NCBI GenBank assembly: GCA_045613125.1 | Contig: JAZLAM010000022.1 | Location: 62,001-126,000 of the forward strand | Length of the DNA: 64,000 nt | Source: JAFTYO01 sp045613125 | GTDB lineage: Bacteria > Pseudomonadota > Alphaproteobacteria > RF32 > CAG-239 | Reading direction: 5' to 3' | In this document: one piece after another, positions 49,570 through 60,034 of the stretch | Layout: every line of letters begins with the position of its first letter | Numbering within the stretch: position 1 is the first letter of the stretch | Made by a program: the position numbers and the translations under genes | Notes under the pieces: model-generated | Database searches by the model: none | What the model saw: the letters and a program-made list of their open reading frames with translations, nothing else | Told to the model about the DNA's origin: nothing

Positions 49570-52185
49570 TTACATGTTAAAGTTATAATCACCTTCATAC
49601 GCATACCAATAAAGTTTTTCAATTTCTTCGATTAAAGGATAGCGTGGGTTTGATCCGGTGCACTGGTCGTCAAATGCAAGAGTCGGAAGTTCTTCCATAG
49701 CTTTTGCAAAGTCTTCTTTGGAAACACCCCATTCCTTGATTGATGCCGGAATGTTAACCGCTTTCTTAAGGTCCTCAACAGCCTTAATTAAGTTATCAAC
49801 TTTTTCATCGTCTGTTTTACCTTTTATACCAAGTCCTTCGGCAAATGCAGCATAGGCAGCTTTTGCATTCGGATAACGATATTGTGGGAATACAGCTTGT
49901 TTTGCTGGGCAATCGGTTGCATTGTAACGAATTACTTGAGAAATAAGTAAAGCGTTTGCAACACCGTGCGGGATATGGAACGCTGCACCTAATTTGTGAG
50001 CCATAGAGTGGCATACACCCAAGAAAGCGTTAGCAAATGCCATACCGGCAATTGTTGCCGCATGGTGCATTCTTTGACGAGCGTTTGCGTTAGATGTGCT
50101 ATAAGACTGAGGTAAGTATTTCATAACCAAATTAGCAGATTCTAATGACAAGCCTCTTGTATATTCAGTAGCCATTGAAGAAACGTAAGATTCAATAGCG
50201 TGTGTAAATACATCAATACCCGATGCTGCGCACAAACCTTTAGGCATTGTTAAAACCAAATCAGCATCTACAATTGCCATTGAAGGCGTTAATACATAGT
50301 CTGCAATGGCGTATTTAATTCCGGTTGAATCATCTGTGATAATAGAAAACGGTGTAACTTCAGAACCGGTACCCGATGTTGTCGGAATTGCAACAAGCTC
50401 TGCTTTATTTCCAAGTGAAGGGAACTCAAAAATACGTTTTCTGATATCCATAAAGCGCATTGCCAAATCTTCAAATTTGAGTTCCGGATGTTCATACATA
50501 ATCCACAAAATTTTAGAAGCATCTATTGGGGAACCACCACCTAAAGCAATAATCACGTCAGGTTGGAAAGTGTCAATCATAGATTTTGCTTTGTTAATTG
50601 TTGTTAAGTCAGGATCAGGTCTAACATCAGAGAAAATTTGATATTGAATACCAAGAGGCGCTAAAATATCAGTAATTTTTGCTGTGTAACCCAAATCAAA
50701 CAAAGGTTTATCTGTGATAATAAAAGCTCTTTTTTTGCCAGCTAATTCTTTTAACGCAAGTCCTAAACAACCTGGCTTGAAATAAATTTTCGGTGGAACC
50801 TTAAACCACAACATATTTTCTTCTCTTTTTGCAACAGATTTAATATTCATAAGATGTTTTACTCCTACATTTTCACTAACAGAGTTTCCGCCCCAAGAAC
50901 CACAACCTAAAGTCAATGATGGCTCAAGTCTAAAGTTATACACATCACCGATTGCACCTTGTGATGCAGGACAGTTGATTAATACACGACCTGTATGTAA
51001 CAAATGGCCATAATGTTTAACACGTTCGTCATTGTTTTGATCCGTGTATAATACTGAAGTATGTCCGTTACCACCAAAAGTGACCAAATCTTTAGCTAGT
51101 TTTGCTGCAGATTCATAATTGTCAGCTTTATACATTGCTAAAACAGGTGATAACTTCTCAGCTGAAAAAGGTTCTTCCACACCTACTTTTGAGGCCTCAG
51201 CAATCAAAACTTTTGTTTCAGGAGCAACTTTTATATCTGCCATAGCTGCAATAGTTGCCGCTTTCTGACCAACAATTGCAGCATTTAATTTGCCGTCAAT
51301 CATAATTACTTTCCCGAGTTTTTCTTTTTCGGAAGCGCTCAAAATGTAGGCACCACGTTTTAAGAATTCTGCTTTAACGGTATCGTAAATTTCTTTAACT
51401 GCAATTACGGATTGTTCAGAAGCGCAAATCATACCACTATCAAAAGTTTTTGACATTAAAATTGAGCTAACAGCCATTTGAATATCTGCTGTTTCATCAA
51501 TAACGGCAGGAGTATTACCGGCACCAACGCCTAAAGCAGGTTTTCCGGAAGAGTATGCTGATTTAACCATACCCGGACCACCGGTAGCTAAAATAATATC
51601 AACATTGTTATGCTGCATCAACTTTTGTGTTCTTAAAATACTCGGCTCATCAATCCAACCGATAATATTGTCAGGAGCTCCAGCAAGTACAGCTTCTTCA
51701 AGCATAATGCGAGCTGCTTCAACAGTACATTTTTTAGCTCTCGGGTGTGGTGAAAAGATAATACCGTTTCTTGTTTTTAATGCAATCAATGTCTTAAAAA
51801 TTGCAGTAGATGTTGGGTTTGTTGTCGGAATAACTCCGGCTATAACACCTATTGGTTCTGCCATTTTTATCATTCCGTTATCTTTATCTTCTTCTAATAT
51901 ACCACAAGTTTTTGTATTTTTAAATTTATTATAGATATATTCAGAAGCAAAATGGTTTTTAATTACTTTATCTTCAACAACGCCCATGCCAGTTTCTTCA
52001 ACTGCCATTTTAGCAAGAGGGATTCTTAAAGAACTCATTTTCAAAGCAACACGACGGAAAATATAATCCACTTGTTCTTGTGAATATTCAGCAAATTTTT
52101 TCTGTGCCGCACTTACTTTTGCGACAAGATCATCTATGTATTGTTGTTCAGCTACATCATCAATATTTACATCGGTTTGAGCCAT
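49570..52185 (-). CDS. adhE: Bifunctional acetaldehyde-CoA/alcohol dehydrogenase AdhE
   Basis: This 871-residue fermentation enzyme converts acetyl-CoA to ethanol via acetaldehyde with NADH. The N-terminal aldehyde dehydrogenase part includes VIPTTNPTSTAIFKTLIALKTRN, ATGGPGMVKSAYSSGKPALGVGAGN and the catalytic Cys in SGMICASEQS. The C-terminal iron-alcohol dehydrogenase part includes ALGGGSPIDASKILW, IPTTSGTGSEVTPFSII, GIDVFTHAIESYVS and MAHKLGAAFHIPHGVANALL with metal-binding His residues. It implies anaerobic or microaerobic growth. Ribosome binding site GGAG; a palindrome lies upstream. Confidence 0.97.
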   Translation of the reverse strand: MAQTDVNIDDVAEQQYIDDLVAKVSAAQKKFAEYSQEQVDYIFRRVALKMSSLRIPLAKMAVEETGMGVVEDKVIKNHFASEYIYNKFKNTKTCGILEEDKDNGMIKMAEPIGVIAGVIPTTNPTSTAIFKTLIALKTRNGIIFSPHPRAKKCTVEAARIMLEEAVLAGAPDNIIGWIDEPSILRTQKLMQHNNVDIILATGGPGMVKSAYSSGKPALGVGAGNTPAVIDETADIQMAVSSILMSKTFDSGMICASEQSVIAVKEIYDTVKAEFLKRGAYILSASEKEKLGKVIMIDGKLNAAIVGQKAATIAAMADIKVAPETKVLIAEASKVGVEEPFSAEKLSPVLAMYKADNYESAAKLAKDLVTFGGNGHTSVLYTDQNNDERVKHYGHLLHTGRVLINCPASQGAIGDVYNFRLEPSLTLGCGSWGGNSVSENVGVKHLMNIKSVAKREENMLWFKVPPKIYFKPGCLGLALKELAGKKRAFIITDKPLFDLGYTAKITDILAPLGIQYQIFSDVRPDPDLTTINKAKSMIDTFQPDVIIALGGGSPIDASKILWIMYEHPELKFEDLAMRFMDIRKRIFEFPSLGNKAELVAIPTTSGTGSEVTPFSIITDDSTGIKYAIADYVLTPSMAIVDADLVLTMPKGLCAASGIDVFTHAIESYVSSMATEYTRGLSLESANLVMKYLPQSYSTSNANARQRMHHAATIAGMAFANAFLGVCHSMAHKLGAAFHIPHGVANALLISQVIRYNATDCPAKQAVFPQYRYPNAKAAYAAFAEGLGIKGKTDDEKVDNLIKAVEDLKKAVNIPASIKEWGVSKEDFAKAMEELPTLAFDDQCTGSNPRYPLIEEIEKLYWYAYEGDYNFNM

Positions 52186-52273
52186 AATTGTTTTTCTCCA
52201 TAAAATAGTTTTTTTCGCGTGTATAATGACAGATAAAATTAATTTCTCAACCTATTTTATAGTCTAATCCAAT

Positions 52274-52296
52274 CAACAATTATTACTAAATTGTTG
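52274..52296 (-). promoter_or_regulatory. Inverted repeat upstream of adhE, candidate operator
   Basis: CAACAATT-N7-AATTGTTG, 8-base perfect arms, about 90-110 bases upstream of the adhE start. It does not match the Rex consensus (TTGTGAA-N4-TTCACAA). Regulator unknown. Confidence 0.45.
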
Positions 52297-52345
52297 TAAT
52301 TGTTTTTAATACACAATATAACAAATTGTATTGATTTTAAGTATT

Positions 52346-55300
52346 TTATTTACGTTTTGTAATAGTTCCTTTTGAAACAATTTCAGCACCTGTTGATATT
52401 TTTAAGAAAGATTCTGTTTTTTCCGTATTCTCAACAGTCTTATTTTTGTTTTGCGGAGACAATGGTTTGGTAATTATTCCACTTGTAGCCATTTTAGATT
52501 TGTATGCAACAGTATTATCTATTGCTTTTATAATTGGTTTTTGTTCAATTTGTTCCTCTATTTTGCTTTCTTTATTTTGTAGCAAAACAGATTCTTTTTT
52601 TGAATCTTCAGATACGTGCAATACACCTGTTTTTTCTGTTTCAGAACTTAAATGTTCTTTTTTATAGGTAGTATTTTTGACATCTTCATTATTTTGTTGC
52701 GCAGCATCTTCTGTAATAAATGGTTTTCTAACAGATTGTTTTACTGTCTTTTCCGGTTGCTTTGACATATCTGTTTGAACATCATTAACTTTAATTAACA
52801 AAGGAGGTTCCGATAATAGCGATGTTGTATTTTTCTCTGATACATTTACATCTTCTTTTACCTTTAGTTCATTATCAGTTTTTTGCCCTTCTTCAACAAT
52901 CATAATTTTTGATTTGATTTTTGAACTTTCTTCAATTACGGCAGATTTATCCGGTAACACACTTTTATCATCGGCTAAAGGTTCTCCTTCTTGTACAGCC
53001 TTAAGAGCCAACTGTTTTTTCAGCGCTTCATCTTCTTCTAACCTTACTATATTTTTTGCATATTCAAACAAATTTTCCACTGAGGAATTAAGATTAATTA
53101 TTTCTGAATTTGTTTTTTCTAAAATTTCTTTTATCATCTGATAATCAAGCTCTATTTCCTTAATTTTATTAGAATTATTAATCTCATTTATAAGACCTAG
53201 AGCTTTATTATGCAGATTTGCAATACTACGTAGAGATGTTTCTATCTTATTTTTATAATCTGTTGCTTGCGGTTCATTATCTAAAATTATTAAAGACTTT
53301 ATCTCTATCAGACGCTTAACATATACATCTAAAGTATCTTGATAGCTGATACCCTTTTTCAATGAATTGACATAAATATTGTTAATATTATCGTACATAC
53401 CATTAGAAATATTTTTAAGATCGGCAATATAGTTTTCATCTAATTCTCTATCTAAATCCGCCAATTGTGTATCAAAGATTTCAGTATTTGTATTTGTAAC
53501 ATCTATATCTCCTTCATCAAACTCTTGTTTAGCGCGTTGTTGTAATTCTTCTAACTGAAATTTCATATCTTGTGCAACAATATTTATACTCTTGTAGTTT
53601 GCTCTACTTATAGCATTACTACTTGTTTGAGAATATTTTTTAAATCGTGGAAAAATTTCCGTATCTATCAACTCTAGCAACTCTGAAACTTTTTCTTGCG
53701 CCACAGACATTCTTTTTTGCAAATCTTTCTGACGATTTTTTTCCGCAATTTCTTTTTCTATACGAACCTTTTCCCAATAACTGTCATATTTATTTTTTAA
53801 AGCTAAACTATTAATAACAACATTAGGATTATTTAGACTACCGGTCCATTGATATTCTATCGGAACAATTTTATCTTTCAGTTGATTAAATGTTAAAGTA
53901 AAATCAGAATTTATGGTCCAATCAGATAAATTAACCATTCCAGAAGCTATTATTTTTGCTTGTTCGGTTTCTAATAAACTATTAACTATTGAAATATTAC
54001 CATCTGTGATATCAAAATCCGTTACTATCCTATAAAATAAACTTTCTCCGTTTTGCAAATTTGTTCTGAGCATATCATATAAATTATCTGAATGCGTACG
54101 ATGTCTGACATCTTCTTCAATAGCCAATAAATTCCATCCTTTAAATTTTGTATCGGTAAAATCCATAGAAACAGAAGCGTTTAACCCTTTTATAAAGTTC
54201 ATAGCAGATGATACGGGAGCTTCAAATTTTATATTAGAATTAACCTTACCTGATAAAAATTCATATCTCTTTCCACCTATTTTTGATACATCATAATCCT
54301 GAATTTCAAAATTACCTTTAATTTTTGCGGCAGAATTAACATCAAGAGATACATTTGCCTTTATTGGAGCATCTTTAATTTGGGCTGTTATATTATCAAT
54401 AGTAATCAAGCCTTTCTTAATTTCAATACCTGCAGAAACATTTTCGAAATCTTTATTTTTTATACTAAATATATCAGCACTGAATTTTCCCGCTAAATCA
54501 AATTTTTTATAAATATCATAATTTATAGGTATTGTATCAAAAACCGGTTGTTCTAAAAAGTTCAATGAATTATCCACAGTCTTTGTCTTTTTAACTGATT
54601 TCACAGCTGAATTTTCTGGATTATAAATAAAACGATCAAATTCAAATTTGTTTGCATGCATAGTCGCATTTATTTGTGGATAGCCATCATTTATCACAGA
54701 TATATCACCTTTAAAATTATTTGATCCGACAAATGCGTCAATATCTTTTGCACTCCAATTTTGAGAATTGCCTTCTATATTGCCTTTAAATGTGAAAATA
54801 TTAGCCGTGATATATTGAGGTCTGTAGTTAAAACCGATACGATTTATAAAATCAACAAAATCCGCAGAACGAAACTCTAAACTTCCTTTATAATTTAGTT
54901 GATTGTTTTCGTTATACAAACGTCCGGAATACACCGAACTTAATTTATCTGATGTAGTAACAGCTTTAATATTTATGCCATTTATATCACCTGTTACAAT
55001 ACCCTTTGCATTAAGATTATCAGTTTCTCTTATAAATTGTAAAAAAGGCATATCTAATGGAACTTTTTTCAAAAAATTTGTCATTTTTGAAGTTTTGAAA
55101 TTATACTTAACATCTTTAAAATGTGGGATATCTGACATCTCTAAAATATCTCCGGACATATTAAATAAAGCATCGTTAATATTTTCAATATTCAGTTTTT
55201 CAATTTTTACAACATCGTTATCTGATATAAAACTTAATGTGTTTTTTTCAAAACTTGAGTTATTATATATACCTAATCCAAGCTTGATATGTGCAGCTAT

Positions 55301-56917
55301 GTCATAATCATTCAAAAATGATAATTTATTCAAAATAAGTTTTATTTTCTCATTTATCGGTAAAGCTTTCTCTTCCTCTGTAAAAGATGGTATATAGTTA
55401 TCAAAATTTATATTATCAATTTCTAAATTCAAGAATATACTTTTACGAGCATCTCTTACAAGACCTATACTGCCAAACATATTAGTTTTATCTACCGTAA
55501 AGCTAAAAGGTGTAATGTTTATTTTATTCAAATTACCGGACACAGCCAAATTAACAGAAGCGTTATGATAAGTAGATTGAGCATAAATTTGAGGTTTAAT
55601 ATTAATAAGTTCCAAAAATTTTAAAAAATCCTGACTCATTGCTTTAATGTTAAAATTGTAAGTCAATAGCTGTTCATTTTCAAAAACATCTCCATTAACA
55701 CTCATATCCGTATCTCCTGATAATAAACCGGAAAGTTTTTTAACAGTTAAGATATTATCAATAAAATCAACACTTAAATCAAAATTTCGTATAGGTTGAC
55801 CATTAAAATTAGCCTTCACAGCCTTGATATCAGCAATCATATCAAAATCTGAGTATAGAGTATAAGGTTTTTGGTTGTTATCAAATTTTTTAATTTGTTC
55901 TTTTATTATTCCGATTATAGGCATTAAATCCAAATCTGTCATTTCAAAAGAAGCTTCTACTTTTCTTCTTTCTTCATTGGGATTCGGTTTTAACGGAATA
56001 ATAATGTTTCCGGCTCCCGTCGTATTATCACCATATTTAATCACAAAATTAGATAAATCTATTTGTTGTTCATTTGTGATAAGCTCAATAGAACAAGCCA
56101 ACGGATAATTAAATTCCTCCGGTAAAATAAGTTGATTAGTCAATTCATTTATAAAATTTGAAAGTTTTTTTGATTCTAAAACAAAATTTCCTTTAATTTC
56201 CTTATTACTCGACAACATTGATCCATCAAAACGTGCATAACTTTCAGTTGTAGGATGTGTGAGAACTAAATTTAAGGAAGTTGCAAAATTTTCCGATAAT
56301 GTTCCCAAATTTAATGCAAAACCCGCCGGATTATTATCTTTTACAAAATTACCGTCAATGCGATACGGACCAAATAAACTTTCTGCCGTAATCTCAGCAT
56401 TAAGTTCTTGCAAATTAACATCAATATTAAGTCCTTTGTTTAAAATATGAACAACAGAATCTTTCAACAAAACACTATTCAACGACACTTCAACCGTATC
56501 TAACTTATTTTTCTGAAAATCTGTTATCTCTGAATACCAATTTAATTTACCATTTTGTAAAAACTCAATCATGATATCAGATTTAATTAAAGACATATTG
56601 TTTATAACAAAGTTGCCCTGTATCAACGGAATAAGCGATAAATATGTAACCATCTCTTGAATAGATGCCAGTGGCTGATTAGTATTTTCACCGGTTTTAT
56701 TATAAACTTTAATATCCTTTGCTGATAAGTAAGGAACTGGAAAAAATGAAAGTGATACAGGCCCTTCAAATACAATTTTTTTACCGGAGATTTCTTCAAA
56801 TTGCTTGGCAATTTTGTTTTTATGCAGATTCCAGTCAATTGTCGAAACGTAAACCGACAATCCGCCAAAGGTAAGGACAACCAGAATAACCAAAATCAAG
56901 AATATTTTTTTGAACAC
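52346..56917 (-). CDS. Giant AsmA-family protein
   Basis: This protein of 1523 residues has an N-terminal signal anchor (IFLILVILVVLTFGGLSVYV), the AsmA motif around IDWNLHKNKIAKQFEEISGKKIVFEGPVSLSFFPVPYLSAKDIKVYN, a very long beta-repeat region and the AsmA C-terminal segment (FDITDGNISIVNSLLETEQAKIIASGMVNLSDWTINSDFTLTF). About 430 further residues are coiled coil and then Lys/Glu/Ser-rich low complexity. AsmA-like proteins are thought to move phospholipids across the periplasm. I start at GTG 56917 after GGAG; TTG 56968 lacks such a site. Confidence 0.85.
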   Translation of the reverse strand: MFKKIFLILVILVVLTFGGLSVYVSTIDWNLHKNKIAKQFEEISGKKIVFEGPVSLSFFPVPYLSAKDIKVYNKTGENTNQPLASIQEMVTYLSLIPLIQGNFVINNMSLIKSDIMIEFLQNGKLNWYSEITDFQKNKLDTVEVSLNSVLLKDSVVHILNKGLNIDVNLQELNAEITAESLFGPYRIDGNFVKDNNPAGFALNLGTLSENFATSLNLVLTHPTTESYARFDGSMLSSNKEIKGNFVLESKKLSNFINELTNQLILPEEFNYPLACSIELITNEQQIDLSNFVIKYGDNTTGAGNIIIPLKPNPNEERRKVEASFEMTDLDLMPIIGIIKEQIKKFDNNQKPYTLYSDFDMIADIKAVKANFNGQPIRNFDLSVDFIDNILTVKKLSGLLSGDTDMSVNGDVFENEQLLTYNFNIKAMSQDFLKFLELINIKPQIYAQSTYHNASVNLAVSGNLNKINITPFSFTVDKTNMFGSIGLVRDARKSIFLNLEIDNINFDNYIPSFTEEEKALPINEKIKLILNKLSFLNDYDIAAHIKLGLGIYNNSSFEKNTLSFISDNDVVKIEKLNIENINDALFNMSGDILEMSDIPHFKDVKYNFKTSKMTNFLKKVPLDMPFLQFIRETDNLNAKGIVTGDINGINIKAVTTSDKLSSVYSGRLYNENNQLNYKGSLEFRSADFVDFINRIGFNYRPQYITANIFTFKGNIEGNSQNWSAKDIDAFVGSNNFKGDISVINDGYPQINATMHANKFEFDRFIYNPENSAVKSVKKTKTVDNSLNFLEQPVFDTIPINYDIYKKFDLAGKFSADIFSIKNKDFENVSAGIEIKKGLITIDNITAQIKDAPIKANVSLDVNSAAKIKGNFEIQDYDVSKIGGKRYEFLSGKVNSNIKFEAPVSSAMNFIKGLNASVSMDFTDTKFKGWNLLAIEEDVRHRTHSDNLYDMLRTNLQNGESLFYRIVTDFDITDGNISIVNSLLETEQAKIIASGMVNLSDWTINSDFTLTFNQLKDKIVPIEYQWTGSLNNPNVVINSLALKNKYDSYWEKVRIEKEIAEKNRQKDLQKRMSVAQEKVSELLELIDTEIFPRFKKYSQTSSNAISRANYKSINIVAQDMKFQLEELQQRAKQEFDEGDIDVTNTNTEIFDTQLADLDRELDENYIADLKNISNGMYDNINNIYVNSLKKGISYQDTLDVYVKRLIEIKSLIILDNEPQATDYKNKIETSLRSIANLHNKALGLINEINNSNKIKEIELDYQMIKEILEKTNSEIINLNSSVENLFEYAKNIVRLEEDEALKKQLALKAVQEGEPLADDKSVLPDKSAVIEESSKIKSKIMIVEEGQKTDNELKVKEDVNVSEKNTTSLLSEPPLLIKVNDVQTDMSKQPEKTVKQSVRKPFITEDAAQQNNEDVKNTTYKKEHLSSETEKTGVLHVSEDSKKESVLLQNKESKIEEQIEQKPIIKAIDNTVAYKSKMATSGIITKPLSPQNKNKTVENTEKTESFLKISTGAEIVSKGTITKRK

Positions 56918-57023
56918 TTTTAAAATCTCCTGTAATAAACGCCAAAAAATCTTTGCTAAATATAACAATACTGTATAGTATTATTAATATAAATCAACTA
57001 ATTTTTGATTAAGGAGATAAAAA

Positions 57024-57425
57024 ATGTCAAAATTAGTTTCACTTTTTGAATTGGCATTAAAAGCCAGAGACAATGCTTATGCTCCATATTCGGGGTTTAA
57101 AGTAGGTGCAGCAATACTTTCATCAACTCTTAACACATATTTGGGGTGCAATGTGGAAAATGTTTCATATCCTTGCGGGACATGTGCTGAAGCCGGTGCT
57201 GTATCGGCAATGAATGTAAACGGAGACAAGCTGATAAAAGATATTGTTATCGTAGCCGATTCTCAAAATCTGATAACGCCATGTGGAGCATGTTTACAAA
57301 AAATATTTGAATTTTCGGATAATAACACCAATATTCACTTAGCTGATTTAAGCGGAATTAAAAAAAGCTATAAGATATCTGAGCTTTTACCTTCAGCTTT
57401 TGATGAAAAGGAATTAAAAAAATGA
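57024..57425 (+). CDS. cdd: Cytidine deaminase
   Basis: This 133-residue zinc enzyme deaminates cytidine and deoxycytidine. Signature segments are APYSGFKVGAAI, NVENVSYPCGTCAEAGAVSAM (catalytic CAE with Glu) and ITPCGACLQKIFEF (PCxxC zinc ligands). It starts with AAGGAGATAAAA and overlaps the purine nucleoside phosphorylase gene by four bases, making a cdd-PNP-deoA nucleoside salvage operon. It is divergent from the AsmA-family gene. Confidence 0.96.
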   Translation: MSKLVSLFELALKARDNAYAPYSGFKVGAAILSSTLNTYLGCNVENVSYPCGTCAEAGAVSAMNVNGDKLIKDIVIVADSQNLITPCGACLQKIFEFSDNNTNIHLADLSGIKKSYKISELLPSAFDEKELKK

Positions 57426-58222
57426 TTGATACATACGTACAAAACTTAAAAAAAGAACTGGGCAACAAAAAGCCTGACACACTGCTTATTTTAGGTTCAG
57501 GTCTTGGTTCTCTTGCCGATGAAATTAAAAACAAAGTTATTATTGAATATGAAAAAGTAGGTTTCCCTAAAAGTTCGGTTTCAGGACACGCCGGTCAATT
57601 AGTTGTCGGCACATTAGGTAAAACCGAGGTCATTTGTATGCAAGGTCGTTTTCATCTTTACGAAGGACATCATCCTGAGCTTATAAAAAATGTGATGTGT
57701 GCATTTAAGGCTATCGGGGTTAAAAAGTTGATTGTTACAAATGCAGCCGGTTCATTAAATGCAGATATGCCGGCCGGCAGTTTAATGCTTATATCCGATC
57801 ATATCAATTTTAGCGGTAAAAATCCGCTTTTAGGTGCAAATGACGAAAAATATGGCCCACGTTTTGTAGATTTGAGCAACGCTTATGATGTAGATTTGCG
57901 CAATAAAATTAAAAAAATTGCCGAACAATCAGATTTAAAACTATATGAAGGTGTATACCTTATGGTTTTGGGACCAAACTTTGAAACAGCAGCCGAAATT
58001 AGGGCTTTTAAGACATTAGGCGCTGATGCTGTTGGTATGTCAACTGTTCCGGAGGTTCTATCTGCTATTTATACCGGCATGAAAGTTTTGGGCGTTTCGG
58101 TTATAACAAATTTAGGAACCGGATTAAAAACTTCCGTACAAAGCCATACAGAAACATTGGAACAAGCGCAAAAAGCAACTAAAAAATTGGCAAAATTGTT
58201 AAAAGAATATATGGAGAAATAA
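57422..58222 (+). CDS. Purine nucleoside phosphorylase (trimeric type)
   Basis: This 266-residue enzyme cleaves purine (deoxy)nucleosides with phosphate. Trimeric PNP motifs are LILGSGLGSLAD, KSSVSGHAGQLVVG, GRFHLYEGHHPE, VTNAAGSLNADMPAGSLMLISDHINFSGKNPL, GVYLMVLGPNFETAAEIRAFKTLGADAVGMSTVPEV and SVITNLGTG. Whether it is called punA, xapA or deoD-like depends on specificity, which cannot be read here. It overlaps cdd by four bases and precedes deoA by one. Confidence 0.95.
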   Translation: MIDTYVQNLKKELGNKKPDTLLILGSGLGSLADEIKNKVIIEYEKVGFPKSSVSGHAGQLVVGTLGKTEVICMQGRFHLYEGHHPELIKNVMCAFKAIGVKKLIVTNAAGSLNADMPAGSLMLISDHINFSGKNPLLGANDEKYGPRFVDLSNAYDVDLRNKIKKIAEQSDLKLYEGVYLMVLGPNFETAAEIRAFKTLGADAVGMSTVPEVLSAIYTGMKVLGVSVITNLGTGLKTSVQSHTETLEQAQKATKKLAKLLKEYMEK

Positions 58223-58223
58223 G

Positions 58224-59528
58224 ATGTTTCCTCAAGAAATTATCCGCAAAAAAAGAGATGGTAAAACCTTAAGTTCCGAAGAAATAAGTTTCTTCGTAAA
58301 AGGTATAACGGACGGTTCAATTGCAGATAGCCAAACAGCAGCTTTGACAATGGCAATTTTCCTAAACGGTTTTGATAAAAAAGAAACTGTTGATTTAACA
58401 TTGTCTATGCGAGATTCCGGCGATGTCTTAAAATGGGATTTAAACGGTCCGGTTATTGATAAACATTCCAGCGGTGGTGTAGGAGATAAGGTTAGCCTGA
58501 TGTTAGCTCCAATTTTAGCATCGTGTGGCGGTTTTGTTCCGATGATTTCGGGTCGAGGCTTGGGACACACCGGCGGAACGCTTGACAAGTTTGACTCCAT
58601 ACAAGGCTATAACACATTACCGACAAACGAATTGTTTGTTAAAACAGTTGAAGATGTGGGATGTGCCATAATCGGGCAAACCGGAAATTTGGCTCCGGCA
58701 GATAAAAAAATTTATGCAATCAGAGATGTATGCGCCACAGTCGAATCCATTAATTTAATCACAGCTTCAATTTTATCTAAAAAATTGGCCGCCGGATTAG
58801 ACTATTTGGTTATGGACCTAAAATGCGGTAACGGTGCTTTTATGGATAATGTAAATGATGCATTGGTTCTTGCTCGTTCTATTGTAGATGTTGCAAACGG
58901 TGCAGGAACAAAAACAACCGCACTTATCACTAATATGAGCGAGGTTTTAGGCTATACGGTTGGTAATGCTTTAGAGGTTAAAGAAGCCGTTGATTATTTG
59001 AAAAATCAAAATATCAATAAGCGTTTAGATCTTGTCACAAAAGAACTATGTGCCGAACTTTTGGTTTCTTGCGGTTTATATAAAAACAAAGATGATGCTT
59101 TGGCAAAAGTTTGCAAAGTTTTAGCAAACGGTGAAGCTCTCGAAAAATTTGCTAAAATGGTTTCTATGCTTGGTGGTCCGGCAGATTTCACAGAAAATCC
59201 TGAAGCATATATGCCAAAAGCACAAATTATCAGACCTGTGTTTGCTGATAAGAAAGGATATATTTCTGCTATGCAAACAAGAGATATCGGTATGTTAATC
59301 GTAGGTTTAAAAGGCGGACGTGTTCATCCTGATCAAAAGCTTGATTACGCAACCGGATTTAGCAGTTTTTGCCAAGTTGGAGATTATATTGATGAAAAAA
59401 CTCCGCTTGCTTATATCCATGCACAAAGCGAGGAAGAGTATCAAAAAACAGCTGACGAACTTAAAAAACTTGTCCAAATTGAAGACGAATATAAGCTTTC
59501 TCCGGTGATTATTGATACGGTTAAATAA
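58224..59528 (+). CDS. deoA: Thymidine/pyrimidine-nucleoside phosphorylase
   Basis: This 434-residue enzyme phosphorolyses thymidine and deoxyuridine. Features are FPQEIIRKKRDGKTLSSEEISFFVKGI, DKHSSGGVGDKVSLMLAPILASCGGFVPMISGRGLGHTGGTLDKFDSI (phosphate-binding KHSSGG), AIRDVCATVESINLITASILSKKLAAGLDYLVMDLKCGNGAFM and GRVHPDQKLDYATGFS. It is the last gene of the salvage operon. No terminator with a strong hairpin is seen; repeat elements follow. Confidence 0.96.
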   Translation: MFPQEIIRKKRDGKTLSSEEISFFVKGITDGSIADSQTAALTMAIFLNGFDKKETVDLTLSMRDSGDVLKWDLNGPVIDKHSSGGVGDKVSLMLAPILASCGGFVPMISGRGLGHTGGTLDKFDSIQGYNTLPTNELFVKTVEDVGCAIIGQTGNLAPADKKIYAIRDVCATVESINLITASILSKKLAAGLDYLVMDLKCGNGAFMDNVNDALVLARSIVDVANGAGTKTTALITNMSEVLGYTVGNALEVKEAVDYLKNQNINKRLDLVTKELCAELLVSCGLYKNKDDALAKVCKVLANGEALEKFAKMVSMLGGPADFTENPEAYMPKAQIIRPVFADKKGYISAMQTRDIGMLIVGLKGGRVHPDQKLDYATGFSSFCQVGDYIDEKTPLAYIHAQSEEEYQKTADELKKLVQIEDEYKLSPVIIDTVK

Positions 59529-59656
59529 GTTATATTAAAAAAGGACCATATGTCTGTTTTAACAAAGTGTTTTTTGAATTAGTTAAATCACTTTTACTGT
59601 CATCAACCCAGTTAAAAAATAATATTGTCACCGCTCCGAGCAAAAAAAATAATATT

Positions 59657-59785
59657 GTCACCGCTCCGAGCGGAGCGAGGTCAAGCGGTCTTCAAATTAA
59701 TAAAAAAAACTCATCGGGAGCGATGTAAAATAATTTTTAAAAGTGGAAGATGCCTTGACGATTCCTTGCGGAATCGAGGCATGAC
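59657..59785. repeat. Palindromic repeat element copy 5
   Basis: Begins GTCACCGCT and ends GGCATGAC. The right hairpin is TGCCT-tgac-GATTCC-ttgc-GGAATC-g-AGGCA. A truncated start (about 59627-59640) and an extra right end (about 59801-59815) flank it. Confidence 0.75.
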
Positions 59786-59827
59786 GGTATTATATTTTCG
59801 TTTCGGAGGCATGACGTAAAAAACACT

Positions 59828-59922
59828 GTCATCGCTCGATTGCGATAAGCAATCGTTCAGCGGTCTTCAAATTAGTTAATCGGAAGGTCCCTTGACGTTT
59901 CTTGGCAGAAACGAGGGAAGAT
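59828..59922. repeat. Palindromic repeat element copy 6
   Basis: GTCAT start; left hairpin CGCT-c-GATTGC-gataa-GCAATC, linker with CTTC...GAAG arms, right hairpin TCCCT-tgac-GTTTCT-tggc-AGAAAC-g-AGGGA. Almost identical to the copy at 60971-61065. Confidence 0.8.
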
Positions 59923-60034
59923 AGGTTTGTGTTTTTTTGCATTTTTATGGCATAAAATTGGGATTTTTTTCAGCAAATGAGAATCGGTGAAAACCATTTA
60001 TTTACAATGGTTTGAAGAATTTCAAACTGTTCAT

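Noticed and set aside
59625..59819. 64-codon open frame over the repeat elements
   Set aside because: It is made entirely of palindromic repeat sequence, with no ribosome binding site.
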